A stretch of DNA of 64,000 nucleotides, taken from assembly GCA_963712995.1 (NCBI GenBank), contig CAVQKH010000037.1, positions 25,190-89,189 of the forward strand, given 5' to 3'. The DNA is from GCA-003244245 sp963712995. Its GTDB lineage: Bacteria; Actinomycetota; Actinomycetes; Mycobacteriales; Pseudonocardiaceae. How positions within the stretch are numbered: position 1 is the first letter of the stretch; the number at the start of each line of letters is the position of its first letter. Both the position numbers and the translations under genes were made by a program. The notes under the pieces were generated by a model that made no database searches, had not been told where the DNA came from, and saw only the letters and a program-made list of their open reading frames with translations. Positions 45,634 to 54,110 of this stretch are shown piece after piece.

Positions 45634-46125
45634 ATGAGCACCGGTGGGATCATCTACGTCCACTCGTCGCCGTCTGCGGTATGTCCGCACGTCGAGTGGG
45701 CGATAGCAGGCGTCTTGCAGACCAGGGCGGACCTTCAGTGGACGGCCCAGGCGGCGGCGCCTGGTCAGTTGCGGGCCGAATGTGATTGGTCCGCCGCGCC
45801 AGGTACCGGGGCGTCCTTGGTCAGTGCGCTGCGGGCATGGCCGATGCTGCGCTTCGAGGTCACCGAGGAACCCAGCCCCGGACTGGACGGAGAACGGTTC
45901 TGCTTCGTGCCCGGACTCGGCTTGTGGCGCTCTCGCACCAGCGCCAACGGTGACATCGTGGTCGCCGAGGACCAGCTCCGTTCGCTGGCCGCCACCGCCC
46001 GCGACGCGGAGTCCTACGCCCACCGCCTTGACCAGCTCCTCGGCGCCCCCTGGGACGAGGCATTGGAACCCTTCCGTCGCGCTGCGGACGGAGCCCCCGT
46101 CACCTGGCTCCACCGCGTGGGCTGA
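45634..46125 (+). CDS. DUF3145 protein
   Basis: A 163-residue actinobacterial protein with the DUF3145 layout: GGIIYVHSSPSAVCPHVEWAIAGVL, a long alpha/beta middle (LRFEVTEEPSPGLDGERFCFVPGLG) and the terminal DQLLGAPWDEALEPFRRA. ATG 45634 has GGAGGCACCAC upstream. It is regularly adjacent to the fatty-acid cluster in actinobacteria; function unknown. Confidence 0.88.
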   Translation: MSTGGIIYVHSSPSAVCPHVEWAIAGVLQTRADLQWTAQAAAPGQLRAECDWSAAPGTGASLVSALRAWPMLRFEVTEEPSPGLDGERFCFVPGLGLWRSRTSANGDIVVAEDQLRSLAATARDAESYAHRLDQLLGAPWDEALEPFRRAADGAPVTWLHRVG

Positions 46126-46156
46126 CCCACCCCGGGTGGGGGGTTAGGCTGCGCGG

Positions 46157-46720
46157 GTGGCGCGGCGTGGGCGGGTTTTTCTTGTCGTGATGGCTGTGGT
46201 GTTGGCCGGGGCGGCGGGGGCCGGGGTACTGCTGCGGGATCAACAGGCTGCCGCCGGGGCGGGCGGTGCCGGCTCGGCGGTGAAGAAAGCATCGCCGAGA
46301 CCGCCGGAGCCAGGGCCGGCCACTGTCGTGCTGGTCGAGGATGTGGCGCTGCACCCCGACGCCGAGCGGATTCGGAGGGTTCTGCAGCAGTATTTCGACG
46401 CGATCAATGCGGGCGATTACAAGTTGTGGAGCCGTGCGGTCATACCGCAGTGGGCGCGGGACACCGGTGAGGTTGCCTGGCGCGCCCAGTACCGCTCCAC
46501 GCTGGACGGGAGCATGGTGGTGCACCGCTTGGAGCCCCGAGCCGGTGGCGGGCTTGTCGCGCTGACGTCGTTCACCAGCCTGCAGAATCCGGCTGATGCC
46601 CCGCCCGAGCTGGCGGTGCGATGCCTGCGGTGGTGGGTGTCCTACCCGCTGATCGGCGAGGGCGAGGCGCTGCGGCTGGGGCCGAGCTCGCCGACCGCGA
46701 ACCGGCTGATGGCCTGCTGA
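46157..46720 (+). CDS. Hypothetical anchored/secreted protein
   Basis: A 187-residue protein with one N-terminal TM (VFLVVMAVVLAGAAGAGVLL), a Gly/Ala/Pro-rich linker and an NTF2-like domain of about 110 residues (ERIRRVLQQYFDAINAGDYKLWSRAVIP). No cysteine for lipidation. GTG 46157 is the likely start. It is convergent with accD, 17 bp apart. The substrate or partner is unknown. Confidence 0.65.
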   Translation: MARRGRVFLVVMAVVLAGAAGAGVLLRDQQAAAGAGGAGSAVKKASPRPPEPGPATVVLVEDVALHPDAERIRRVLQQYFDAINAGDYKLWSRAVIPQWARDTGEVAWRAQYRSTLDGSMVVHRLEPRAGGGLVALTSFTSLQNPADAPPELAVRCLRWWVSYPLIGEGEALRLGPSSPTANRLMAC

Positions 46721-46737
46721 CTCTGCTGGCCTGCTGA

Positions 46738-48216
46738 CTACAGGGGGATGTTTCCGTGCGCGCCGCGGCCCGCGGGGGCAGCGGCAAGCGCTTCGGCCAG
46801 CCGCCGCCGGGTCTGCGCCGGCTTGATCACCTCGTCCACCACGCCGATCGCCACGGCGCGGTCGACCCCACCGGCGATCTTCTCGTGGTGCTCGGCGAGT
46901 TTGGCGTGCAGGGCCTCGCGCTCGTCCTCGGCCGCCGCAGCCAACGCCTTGCGGTGCAGGATGCCCACCGCGGCTTTGGCGCCCATCACGGCCACCTCGG
47001 CATCTGGCCAGGCGAAGACCCCGGTGGCGCCCAGCGAACGGGAGTTCATCGCAATGTACGCGCCGCCGAAGGCCTTGCGCGTCACCAGGGTGATCCGGGG
47101 AACGATCGCCTCGGCGAAGGCGTGCAGCAGCTTGGCGCCGCGACGCACCACGCCGTCCCATTCCTGGCCGACCCCGGGCAGGTATCCGGGCACGTCGACC
47201 AGGACGAGCAGGGGCACGCCGAAGGCGTCACACATCCGCACGAAGCGGGAGGCCTTCTCCGCGGACGCCGAGTCCAGGCATCCCCCCAGGCGCAGCGGGT
47301 TGTTCGCGATCACCCCGACGGTTCGTCCGGTGAGCCTGCCCAACCCCACCACGATGTTGGGTGCCCACTTGGGCTGCAGCTCGGCGAAACCGCCGGCCGG
47401 GTCGGGTGTCTTGGGATCGGCTCCGTCCAGTAACGCGTACAGCAGCGGGTGGACGTCGTAGGCACGTTGCCGCGTTGCGGGCAGGTATTCGGAGAGGTCG
47501 GCCTCCTCTCCGATCGAGTGCAGGTCGAACATCCCGGGGCGGGCGAACAGGCCCGAGAAGTGGCGTGCGTGCGACAGGGCGTCGGCTTCGGAGGAGGCCA
47601 CCACGTGTGCCAACCCGGATTTCTTGCCGTGCGCGCTGGGACCGCCGAGCGCCTCCATGTCGATCTGCTCGCCGGTGACGCTGCGGACCACATCCGGACC
47701 GGTCACGAACACCCGGCCCTCCGGTGCCATGATCACGATATCGGTGAGTGCCGGGCCGTAGGCCGCTCCACCCGCGGCGGCCCCGAGCACCACGGAGATC
47801 TGTGGCACCCGCCCGGAAGCCCGGACCATCGCGGCGAACATCTGGCCGACACCGTCGAGAGCTTCCGCACCCTCAGCCAGCCGCGCCCCGCCGGAATGCC
47901 ACAACCCGATCACCGGTGACCGCTCGCGGATCGCGAGGTCGATGGCCTCCACGATGTGCCGGCAGCCCTCCGACCCCATCGCGCCGCCCATCGTGGTGGC
48001 GTCGGTGCAGTAGGCGATCACCTTGGCCCCGTCGATGCGACCGCGGGCGGCGAACGCTCCGCTGTTGTCGCGGGGACACAGCGACACCAGGGTGGCAGGG
48101 TCGAGCAAGCACTCCAGGCGCAGTTCGGGGTCTCGTGGGTCGGTGAGCTTGCCATTGCCGGGCCGGCCATCCGCGGCGTGGGCTGCGGCGGGCACCGGAT
48201 GGGCCAGAGCTGTCAT
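46738..48216 (-). CDS. accD: Acyl-CoA carboxylase carboxyltransferase beta subunit (AccD6-like)
   Basis: Carboxyltransferase subunit, 492 residues, of acetyl/propionyl-CoA carboxylase that makes malonyl-CoA for the type II system. Markers are DPATLVSLCPRDNSGAF, GLWHSGGARLAEG, the oxyanion loops GAAAGGAAYGPALTD and RLGGCLDSASAEKASRFVRMCD, plus LVLVDVPGYLPGVGQEWDG. ATG 48216 has CCAAGGAGATCACC. Position after fabF matches accD6 operons, where it serves fatty-acid elongation. The biotin subunit is not in the window. Confidence 0.93.
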   Translation of the reverse strand: MTALAHPVPAAAHAADGRPGNGKLTDPRDPELRLECLLDPATLVSLCPRDNSGAFAARGRIDGAKVIAYCTDATTMGGAMGSEGCRHIVEAIDLAIRERSPVIGLWHSGGARLAEGAEALDGVGQMFAAMVRASGRVPQISVVLGAAAGGAAYGPALTDIVIMAPEGRVFVTGPDVVRSVTGEQIDMEALGGPSAHGKKSGLAHVVASSEADALSHARHFSGLFARPGMFDLHSIGEEADLSEYLPATRQRAYDVHPLLYALLDGADPKTPDPAGGFAELQPKWAPNIVVGLGRLTGRTVGVIANNPLRLGGCLDSASAEKASRFVRMCDAFGVPLLVLVDVPGYLPGVGQEWDGVVRRGAKLLHAFAEAIVPRITLVTRKAFGGAYIAMNSRSLGATGVFAWPDAEVAVMGAKAAVGILHRKALAAAAEDEREALHAKLAEHHEKIAGGVDRAVAIGVVDEVIKPAQTRRRLAEALAAAPAGRGAHGNIPL

Positions 48217-48258
48217 CGGGTGATCTCCTTGGGAGCGGGTGCCCTGACCTGCGGCCGG

Positions 48259-49482
48259 TCAGGCCGAGGTGAAGGTGAGTGCCACGTTGTGCCCGCCGAA
48301 ACCGAACGAGTCGTTGACGGCTGCATCCAGGCGCACCTCTCGGGCGGAGCCGGTTACCACGTCGAGCTGCACGCCCGGGTCGAGGTCCTCCAGGTTGAGC
48401 GTCGGCGGAACGACACCGTCCCGCAGCGCCAACACGCAGGCCAGGCCTTCGACTGCGCCAGCGGCACCGAGCAGGTGCCCCAAGGCCCCTTTGGGGGCGG
48501 TGACCACCGCGTGGTCGCCGACTGCCGCCCGGATCGCGGCCGCCTCGGCGACATCGCCGACAGGGGTGGCGGTGGCGTGTGCGTTGACGTGCCCGATGTC
48601 GGTCTTGCTCAGCCCCGCGGTGCGCAACGCGGCCGAGATCGCCCGGCCGGCTCCGATTCCTTCCGGCTCGGGAGCGGTGATGTGGTGGCCGTCGGAGCTG
48701 GTGCCCACCCCGGCCAGCCGTCCGTGCCGGATCGCTCCCCGAGCCGCGGCGAACTCGGCCCGCTCGAGCACCATCACCCCGGCGCCCTCACCCAGCACGA
48801 AGCCGTCCCGCGCGATGTCGAACGGGCGGGAGGCCCGTTCCGGTTCGTCGTTGCGGGTGCTCATGGCCCGCATCTGGGCGAATCCGGCCAACGTGATGGG
48901 AATGATGCAGGCCTCCGCTCCGCCGGCCACCACCACGTCGACCTCGTCGGCGCGCAGCATCCGCCAGGCGATCGCCAACGCCTCGGCACCTGAGGCGCAG
49001 GCGGCGACCGGGGCGTGCACCCCGCCCCGGGCACCGAGGTCCAGACCGACATGCGCGGCCGGCCCGTTGGGCATGAGCATCGGGATGGTCAGCGGCGAGA
49101 CCTTGCGCATCCCGAAGTTCTCGAGCAGATCGTCCTGCCCGAGCAGGGTCAGCGCACCTCCGATACCGGTGCCGATCACCACTGCCAACCGTTCCCGGTC
49201 GACCTCCGGCGTGCCGGCGTGCCGCCAGGCCTCCCGCGCGGCGATTATCGCGACCTGTTCGCAACGGTCCCATCGGCGGGCTTCCACCCGCGGAAGGCAG
49301 TCGCTCGGATCGACCGCCAGCTTCGCGGCGATCCGCACCGGCAGGTCGAAGCGATCAACCCAGTCCTCGGTCAGCGCCACGATCCCGCTCTTGCCATCCC
49401 GCAAGGCGTCCCACGTCGAGGCGACGTCCCCACCCAGCGGTGTCGTCGCGCCGAGCCCGGTGATGACGACCTCGGTGGTCAT
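48259..49482 (-). CDS. fabF: 3-oxoacyl-ACP synthase II
   Basis: Condensing enzyme of 407 residues (KasA/KasB-like) extending acyl-ACP with malonyl-ACP. The Cys-His-His triad is visible: Cys in APVAACASGAEA, His in NAHATATPVGD and His in KGALGHLLGAAG; the C-terminal FGFGGHNVAL is intact. ATG 49482 is preceded by GGAGGCGCGT; ATG 49494 is a four-codon longer option. It lies between acpP and accD in one operon. Confidence 0.96.
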   Translation of the reverse strand: MTTEVVITGLGATTPLGGDVASTWDALRDGKSGIVALTEDWVDRFDLPVRIAAKLAVDPSDCLPRVEARRWDRCEQVAIIAAREAWRHAGTPEVDRERLAVVIGTGIGGALTLLGQDDLLENFGMRKVSPLTIPMLMPNGPAAHVGLDLGARGGVHAPVAACASGAEALAIAWRMLRADEVDVVVAGGAEACIIPITLAGFAQMRAMSTRNDEPERASRPFDIARDGFVLGEGAGVMVLERAEFAAARGAIRHGRLAGVGTSSDGHHITAPEPEGIGAGRAISAALRTAGLSKTDIGHVNAHATATPVGDVAEAAAIRAAVGDHAVVTAPKGALGHLLGAAGAVEGLACVLALRDGVVPPTLNLEDLDPGVQLDVVTGSAREVRLDAAVNDSFGFGGHNVALTFTSA

Positions 49483-49513
49483 ACGCGCCTCCATGGCGAT
49501 GTCGTCGTTGGCG

Positions 49514-49753
49514 TCATGCGGTCTTGGCGACGTAGTCCACCGCGTCGCCGACGGTCTTGAGGTTGGCCAGCACGTCGTCAGGCACCTTGACGCCGAACTT
49601 GTCCTCCACCTGTACGGCGATCTCCACCATGGAGAGAGAGTCGATGTCCAGCTCGTCCACGAAGGACTTCTCCGGGGTGATCTCGCTGGGCTCCACGCCC
49701 GCCACCTCGTTCACGATCTCGGCAATGCCGTGGAGGATCTCCTCGTTCGTCAC
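49514..49753 (-). CDS. acpP: Acyl carrier protein
   Basis: Acyl carrier protein of 79 residues. The phosphopantetheine Ser lies in DELDIDSLSMVEIAVQVED; the surrounding acidic helix II is typical. GTG 49753 is preceded by AAGGGAC at a spacing of 9. Gaps of about 30 and 85 bp to fabF and fabH are consistent with one transcript. Confidence 0.97.
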   Translation of the reverse strand: MTNEEILHGIAEIVNEVAGVEPSEITPEKSFVDELDIDSLSMVEIAVQVEDKFGVKVPDDVLANLKTVGDAVDYVAKTA

Positions 49754-49838
49754 TGATGTATGTCCCTTCTGTCGGTCGCGCTGATCGGGGCGGCGCGCCC
49801 CACCCGGCGATGCATTCTCCAGCTGCGGCGGATGGTCT

Positions 49839-50831
49839 TCACGGCAGGATCACCGCCTGGCTCGCGTAGCACAGCCCGGCGCCGAACCCGACCAGCAGCG
49901 CGATGTCCCCGGACCGGATCCGGCCCTCGGCGCGCATGTGGTCCAGTGCCAGAGGTATCGACGCCGAGGATGTGTTGCCCGAGTGGACGATGTCATCGGC
50001 CACCACCATGTCCTCACGGCCTCCGGCGTCCCTGATGCGCTTGGCGATGGCTTCAACGATGCGCAGATTCGCCTGGTGCGGTACCAGCACATCGACATCC
50101 GATGGGGTGAGCCCGGCCTTCGTCAGTGCCTGCAACGCCACCGGTGCGATCTTCGTGATCGCCCACCGGTACACCTCCTGGCCTTCCTGGCAGAGGAAGG
50201 AGGTGCGGTCGGCGATCACGATGGTGCCGACCAGATCCCCGGCGCTACCAGCGGCGATCGGGCCGATGCCCGGCTGCTCACCGTGCTCGACCGGGCCCAC
50301 GACTGCCGCGCCCGCGCCGTCGGCGAAGATGATGCAGGTAGAACGGTTCAGAGGATCGACCCAGTCGGAGAGCTTCTCGGAACCGATCACCAGCACGTGT
50401 CGCGCGGAACCGGCGCGGATCATGTCGGCCGCGCTGCCCAGCCCGTAGCAGAAACCGGCGCAGGCGGCGTTGATGTCGAAGGCAGGGGCCGCGCGCACCC
50501 CGATGCGGTCCGCGGTCTGAGCTGCCGCATTGGGGATGTGGGAGGGCATCGTGCAGGTCGCGACCAGGACCGCGTCGATGTCCGAGGGGGCCAGCCCGGC
50601 GTCGGCCAGTGCCTTGGAACCCGCATCGACGGCCATGTCGACCACGGACTCGTCGTGGCGGGCGAAACGCCGCTCCACGATGCCTACCCGGGCCTGGATC
50701 CACTCGTCGGTGGTGTCCACCCCGCGGGCGGCGATGTCCGCATTGGTCACGATCTGCTCGGGTTGCTTGCTGCCCAAGCCGATGATCCGCGCGCCAGCGG
50801 TCGGCGGGAGCTGCCGGAGTGCGGGGCTCAC
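49839..50831 (-). CDS. fabH: 3-oxoacyl-ACP synthase III
   Basis: Initiating condensing enzyme, 330 residues, joining acyl-CoA with malonyl-ACP. The Cys-His-Asn triad is Cys in NAACAGFCYGL, His in VPHQANLRI and Asn in HSGNTSSASI; GFGAGLCYASQ ends the protein. GTG 50831 overlaps the fabD stop by GTGA. Confidence 0.96.
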   Translation of the reverse strand: MSPALRQLPPTAGARIIGLGSKQPEQIVTNADIAARGVDTTDEWIQARVGIVERRFARHDESVVDMAVDAGSKALADAGLAPSDIDAVLVATCTMPSHIPNAAAQTADRIGVRAAPAFDINAACAGFCYGLGSAADMIRAGSARHVLVIGSEKLSDWVDPLNRSTCIIFADGAGAAVVGPVEHGEQPGIGPIAAGSAGDLVGTIVIADRTSFLCQEGQEVYRWAITKIAPVALQALTKAGLTPSDVDVLVPHQANLRIVEAIAKRIRDAGGREDMVVADDIVHSGNTSSASIPLALDHMRAEGRIRSGDIALLVGFGAGLCYASQAVILP

Positions 50832-51784
50832 GCGGAGATCCCTGATTGGTGTGAATGCGCTTGGTGTGAATGCGCGCAGATCAACTCGGCGACCTTGTCC
50901 AGGTCTTCCGGTGTCTTCAAGGCCAGCGTGGTGGTGCCTTTGAGCTCTCGCCTGACCAGTCCGGACAGTGCTGCGGCGGGCGGAAGTTCGATCGTCGCGG
51001 TGATGTTCGACGCGCGCAGGCTCGCCAGGCAGCAGTCCCAGCGGACCGGTCTGCTCACCTGCGCGATCAGCCGGCGCAGCATCTCGGCGCCCTCGGTGAT
51101 CACCTCGCCGTCCGCGTTGGACAGGATCGGGCGCGCGGGGTCCTTGGCGGTGAGCTGGGTGGCGTAGGCAGCGAGAGCGTGCTCGGCCGGAGCCATGAAA
51201 CGGGTGTGGAACGCCCCGGCGACCGTGAGCGGCAGCACCCGCGTTCGGGCCGGCTGGTGTGCAGCCAGCTCCGCCAGCGCGTCGAGCCGCCCCGCTGCGA
51301 CGATCTGCCCGGCGCCGTTGTGATTGGCGGCGTCGAGCCCGAGTCGGGTCAGCACCGCCGCGACGTCATCGGGGTCACCCCCGAGAACGGCGGACATCCC
51401 GGTGGTCTCCAGCGCGCACGCCGCGGCCATTTCCCGTCCCCGTACCGCGGCGAGCGTGACGGCTTCGTCGGCGGTGAGCACCCCGGCGATCGCCGCTGCG
51501 GCGAGTTCACCGACCGAGTGGCCGGCGACGGGGGCGTCGGCCGGTAGGTCCACCCGCCGGAGCAGTTGCTCGGCGGCGAGCAGCGACAGCGCCACGATCA
51601 GCGGCTGGGTCACCGCGGTGTCCTTGATCTCCTCGGCGTCCGCTGTGGTGCCCAGGCGCAGCAGATCCAGCCCAGCGCTGTGTGACCACGCGGCGATCCG
51701 CTCCTGGGCGCCCTCCATCTCCAGCCAGGGCGTCAGCATGGCGGGAGCCTGGGCGCCTTGTCCGGGTGCGAGCAGCGCGATCAT
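50828..51784 (-). CDS. fabD: Malonyl-CoA:ACP transacylase
   Basis: Transacylase of 318 residues loading malonyl units on ACP. LLAPGQGAQAPAM opens the domain; the active-site Ser is in AGHSVGELAAAAIAG, the Arg in AAVRGREMAAA, the His in VAGAFHTRFMAPAE. ATG 51784 is chosen; the frame extends upstream without homology. The C-terminus carries a 15-bp tandem duplication giving AHSHQAHSHQ. Divergence of the end suggests a tolerant tail. Confidence 0.95.
   Translation of the reverse strand: MIALLAPGQGAQAPAMLTPWLEMEGAQERIAAWSHSAGLDLLRLGTTADAEEIKDTAVTQPLIVALSLLAAEQLLRRVDLPADAPVAGHSVGELAAAAIAGVLTADEAVTLAAVRGREMAAACALETTGMSAVLGGDPDDVAAVLTRLGLDAANHNGAGQIVAAGRLDALAELAAHQPARTRVLPLTVAGAFHTRFMAPAEHALAAYATQLTAKDPARPILSNADGEVITEGAEMLRRLIAQVSRPVRWDCCLASLRASNITATIELPPAAALSGLVRRELKGTTTLALKTPEDLDKVAELICAHSHQAHSHQSGISA
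50846..50875. repeat. Perfect 15-bp tandem duplication in the fabD 3' end
   Basis: Two adjacent copies of TTGGTGTGAATGCGC (50846-50860, 50861-50875); in fabD they encode AHSHQ twice, in frame. Confidence 0.95.
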
Positions 51785-51852
51785 TCGGTCTACTGAACAC
51801 CCTGCCGGGCCACAGTGGTGATGCCGCTGGTCACGAAGTCCACCGAGGCATT

Positions 51853-51871
51853 CTTGTCGAGTGTCTACAAG
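51853..51871. promoter_or_regulatory. Candidate FasR-type operator upstream of fabD
   Basis: Inverted repeat CTTGT-N9-ACAAG, 69 bp before the fabD start and 12 bp after the regulator stop. FasR-type regulators activate fabD in related genomes, so an operator in this gap is expected. The exact site is a guess. Confidence 0.3.
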
Positions 51872-51882
51872 TTGGCGCTCCC

Positions 51883-53067
51883 TTACCACAGGCCGCGGGA
51901 GCGGGCCAGCCGACCCACCGCCAGGCCCACCCGCAGCACCAGCCCGTCCCGTGGGTCACCGGGTACCCGCCCGGTGATCTCGGCGATGCGGCGCAGCCGG
52001 TAACGCACCGTGTTGGGATGGACGAACAACCGTCGCGCGCAGACCTCCAGCACTCCGCTGGCGTCGAAGAAGGCATCGAGGGTCTCGACGAGCCCACCGC
52101 TGGCCGCCGCCAGTGGCCGCATCACCTGGTCCACCAGCAGCCGTTCCGCCTCGGGGTCCCCGGCCAGCGCGCGCTCGGGAAGGAGTTCGGCGGCCGGTAC
52201 CGGGCGCGGCGCCGTGGGCCAGGCCGCCACGGCTCGCAGCGCGGAGAGGGCATCGGCGGCGCTGCGGTGTGCCTCGGCCAGCGAGGGCACCGTCGGTCCC
52301 ACGATCACCGGACCGTCACCGAAGGCGTTGATCAGCCATTGGTGGTCCTCCGGCGGGGTTGCTCGACCACTGACCACCAGCACCAGGCGGGAACCCTGTA
52401 CCCCGACGAGCACTCCTCGACCGGTGCGGATGGCGACGCCCCGGATGTCGGAGAGCAGCTCCGGCTCCTCTTCCGGTGGTGGATTGCCCACCACCACCGT
52501 CGCCGGCGCGGATGGTTCCAACCCGAGTGCCGCCGCCCGGGACAGCAGCGATTCCTCGCCGTCGCCGCGCATGATGCCGTCCACGACGAGCGCTTCCAGC
52601 CGAGCGTCCCAGGCGCCGCGGGCCTCGGCGGCCCCGGCGTAGGTACTGGCAGCGGCAAAGGCGACCTCGCGGCTGTAGCGCAGGGAGGCCTCCGTGAGCA
52701 CCGCGCGCTCGGCGTCGTCAGCGGCGAGCGCGGGCAGTTGCTGCTCGAACACCGACGTCGCGACCCGGACCAGCTCGACGGTCTGGCGCAGGCTGACCCA
52801 GCGGCTCAGATCACGGGGGGCGGTCCGGAACGCGCCGAAGGTGAGCTTGATCGAGTGCTGTGGGTCCTTGAGCCATTCGACGAAATTCGCCACGGTGGTC
52901 TGAGTGACCAGCAGGATTCCGGCTCGCTGGTCAGCCGGCAGCCGGCGGAACCAGGGGTAGCGTAGCTCCATCTCCGCGACGCTGGCCGTGGCTAGCCCAC
53001 CGGATGCAAGTGCCAGCTTGCGCAGTGTGCCGGCGGAGAGCGGGTGGGTAGTCGTCTGGACGGTCAT
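51883..53067 (-). CDS. fasR: PucR-family regulator of fatty-acid synthesis (FasR-like)
   Basis: A 394-residue regulator. A GGDEF-like/CdaR middle region (about 160-300: LVLVVSGRATPPEDHQWLINAFG) is followed by the PucR helix-turn-helix (about 335-394: FVHPNTVRYRLRRIAEITGR). It directly precedes fabD, as the known FasR activator does in Streptomyces and mycobacteria. ATG 53067 is the first start compatible with the family's length; the frame extends upstream without homology. It is divergent from the pirin gene. Confidence 0.88.
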   Translation of the reverse strand: MTVQTTTHPLSAGTLRKLALASGGLATASVAEMELRYPWFRRLPADQRAGILLVTQTTVANFVEWLKDPQHSIKLTFGAFRTAPRDLSRWVSLRQTVELVRVATSVFEQQLPALAADDAERAVLTEASLRYSREVAFAAASTYAGAAEARGAWDARLEALVVDGIMRGDGEESLLSRAAALGLEPSAPATVVVGNPPPEEEPELLSDIRGVAIRTGRGVLVGVQGSRLVLVVSGRATPPEDHQWLINAFGDGPVIVGPTVPSLAEAHRSAADALSALRAVAAWPTAPRPVPAAELLPERALAGDPEAERLLVDQVMRPLAAASGGLVETLDAFFDASGVLEVCARRLFVHPNTVRYRLRRIAEITGRVPGDPRDGLVLRVGLAVGRLARSRGLW

Positions 53068-53270
53068 AAGGCCAGCATCGCATGGCGACGTCAGGGATAA
53101 CGGCAGAACAACAACACTACAACAGGACAGCAACGGGGAATGACCCTGCACGATAGTGTCAGGGGTGGGGAGTGTGGCTGTGGGCGAGCCGACCTGGTCC
53201 GGAGTAGGCCTCTGTCGGAGCAGGGTCTCTGTCAGGGTAGCCGGTTGAGACAAACGGTTGAGGAGAGACG

Positions 53271-54065
53271 ATGGTCAGCGCGCCACCGAAGCTGGTATCC
53301 CAGGTCGACCTGCGCAGGGCGGCCGAACGCAGGCACACCTCGCTCGACTGGCTCAGCTCCCGGCACAGTTTCTCTTTCGGTCGCCACTACGACCCGGCGA
53401 ACACGCACTTCGGCCTGTTGCTGGTGAACAACGACGATGTGGTGCAGGCCGGCATGGGGTTCGAGACCCACCCGCACCGCGACATGGAGATCGTTACCTG
53501 GGTCCTGGAGGGGTCACTGGTCCACGAGGACTCGAAGGGCAACGTCGGAGTGATCTACCCAGGTCTCGCCCAGCGGATGAGCGCGGGCACCGGGATCCAG
53601 CATTCGGAGAAGAACGACTCCTGGCGCTTGGACGGCGAGCAGCAGCACGATCACCACGTGCACTTCGTGCAGATGTGGGTGCCTCCGGATACCCGCTCCA
53701 TCGAGCCCGGGTATCAGCAACTGGACATCACCAGCGCGCTGGGTCCGCTCGAGGAGGGGTCGGGTGAGCTCGTGGTGGTGGCCTCCGGGATGGACGCTCA
53801 TCGCGATTGCACGGCGATCTCCATCCGGCAGCAGCATGCGGCCTTGCATGCGGCACGGCTGCAACCCGGTGCCAGTGTCGAGTTGCCGGCCGCGGCGTTC
53901 GTGCACCTGTTCGTCGCCCGTGGCGCGGTGGATCTGGAAGGCACCGGTCTGCTGGACACCGGCGATGCCGCGCGGATGACCGCCGCCGGTGGCCAACGCG
54001 TCACCGCCGGCGCGGCCGGCGCCGAAATCCTCGCCTGGGAGATGACCGCCCGCCTCATCGCCTGA
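53271..54065 (+). CDS. Pirin-family protein
   Basis: Bicupin of 264 residues. The N-terminal cupin has HTSLDWLSSRHSFSFGRHYDP, the metal ligands in THPHRDMEIVTWVLEGSLVHEDS and the distal His-Glu in GTGIQHSEKND; a second, degenerate cupin follows. Such proteins may be quercetinases or regulators of central metabolism; actinobacterial pirin has been linked to pyruvate dehydrogenase, whose gene is next door. ATG 53271 is behind GAGGAGAGACG. Confidence 0.9.
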   Translation: MVSAPPKLVSQVDLRRAAERRHTSLDWLSSRHSFSFGRHYDPANTHFGLLLVNNDDVVQAGMGFETHPHRDMEIVTWVLEGSLVHEDSKGNVGVIYPGLAQRMSAGTGIQHSEKNDSWRLDGEQQHDHHVHFVQMWVPPDTRSIEPGYQQLDITSALGPLEEGSGELVVVASGMDAHRDCTAISIRQQHAALHAARLQPGASVELPAAAFVHLFVARGAVDLEGTGLLDTGDAARMTAAGGQRVTAGAAGAEILAWEMTARLIA

Positions 54066-54110
54066 CCCCTCCTGCTCCCGATATGTCTCCATGCCGGGGT
54101 CGGGATCGGG

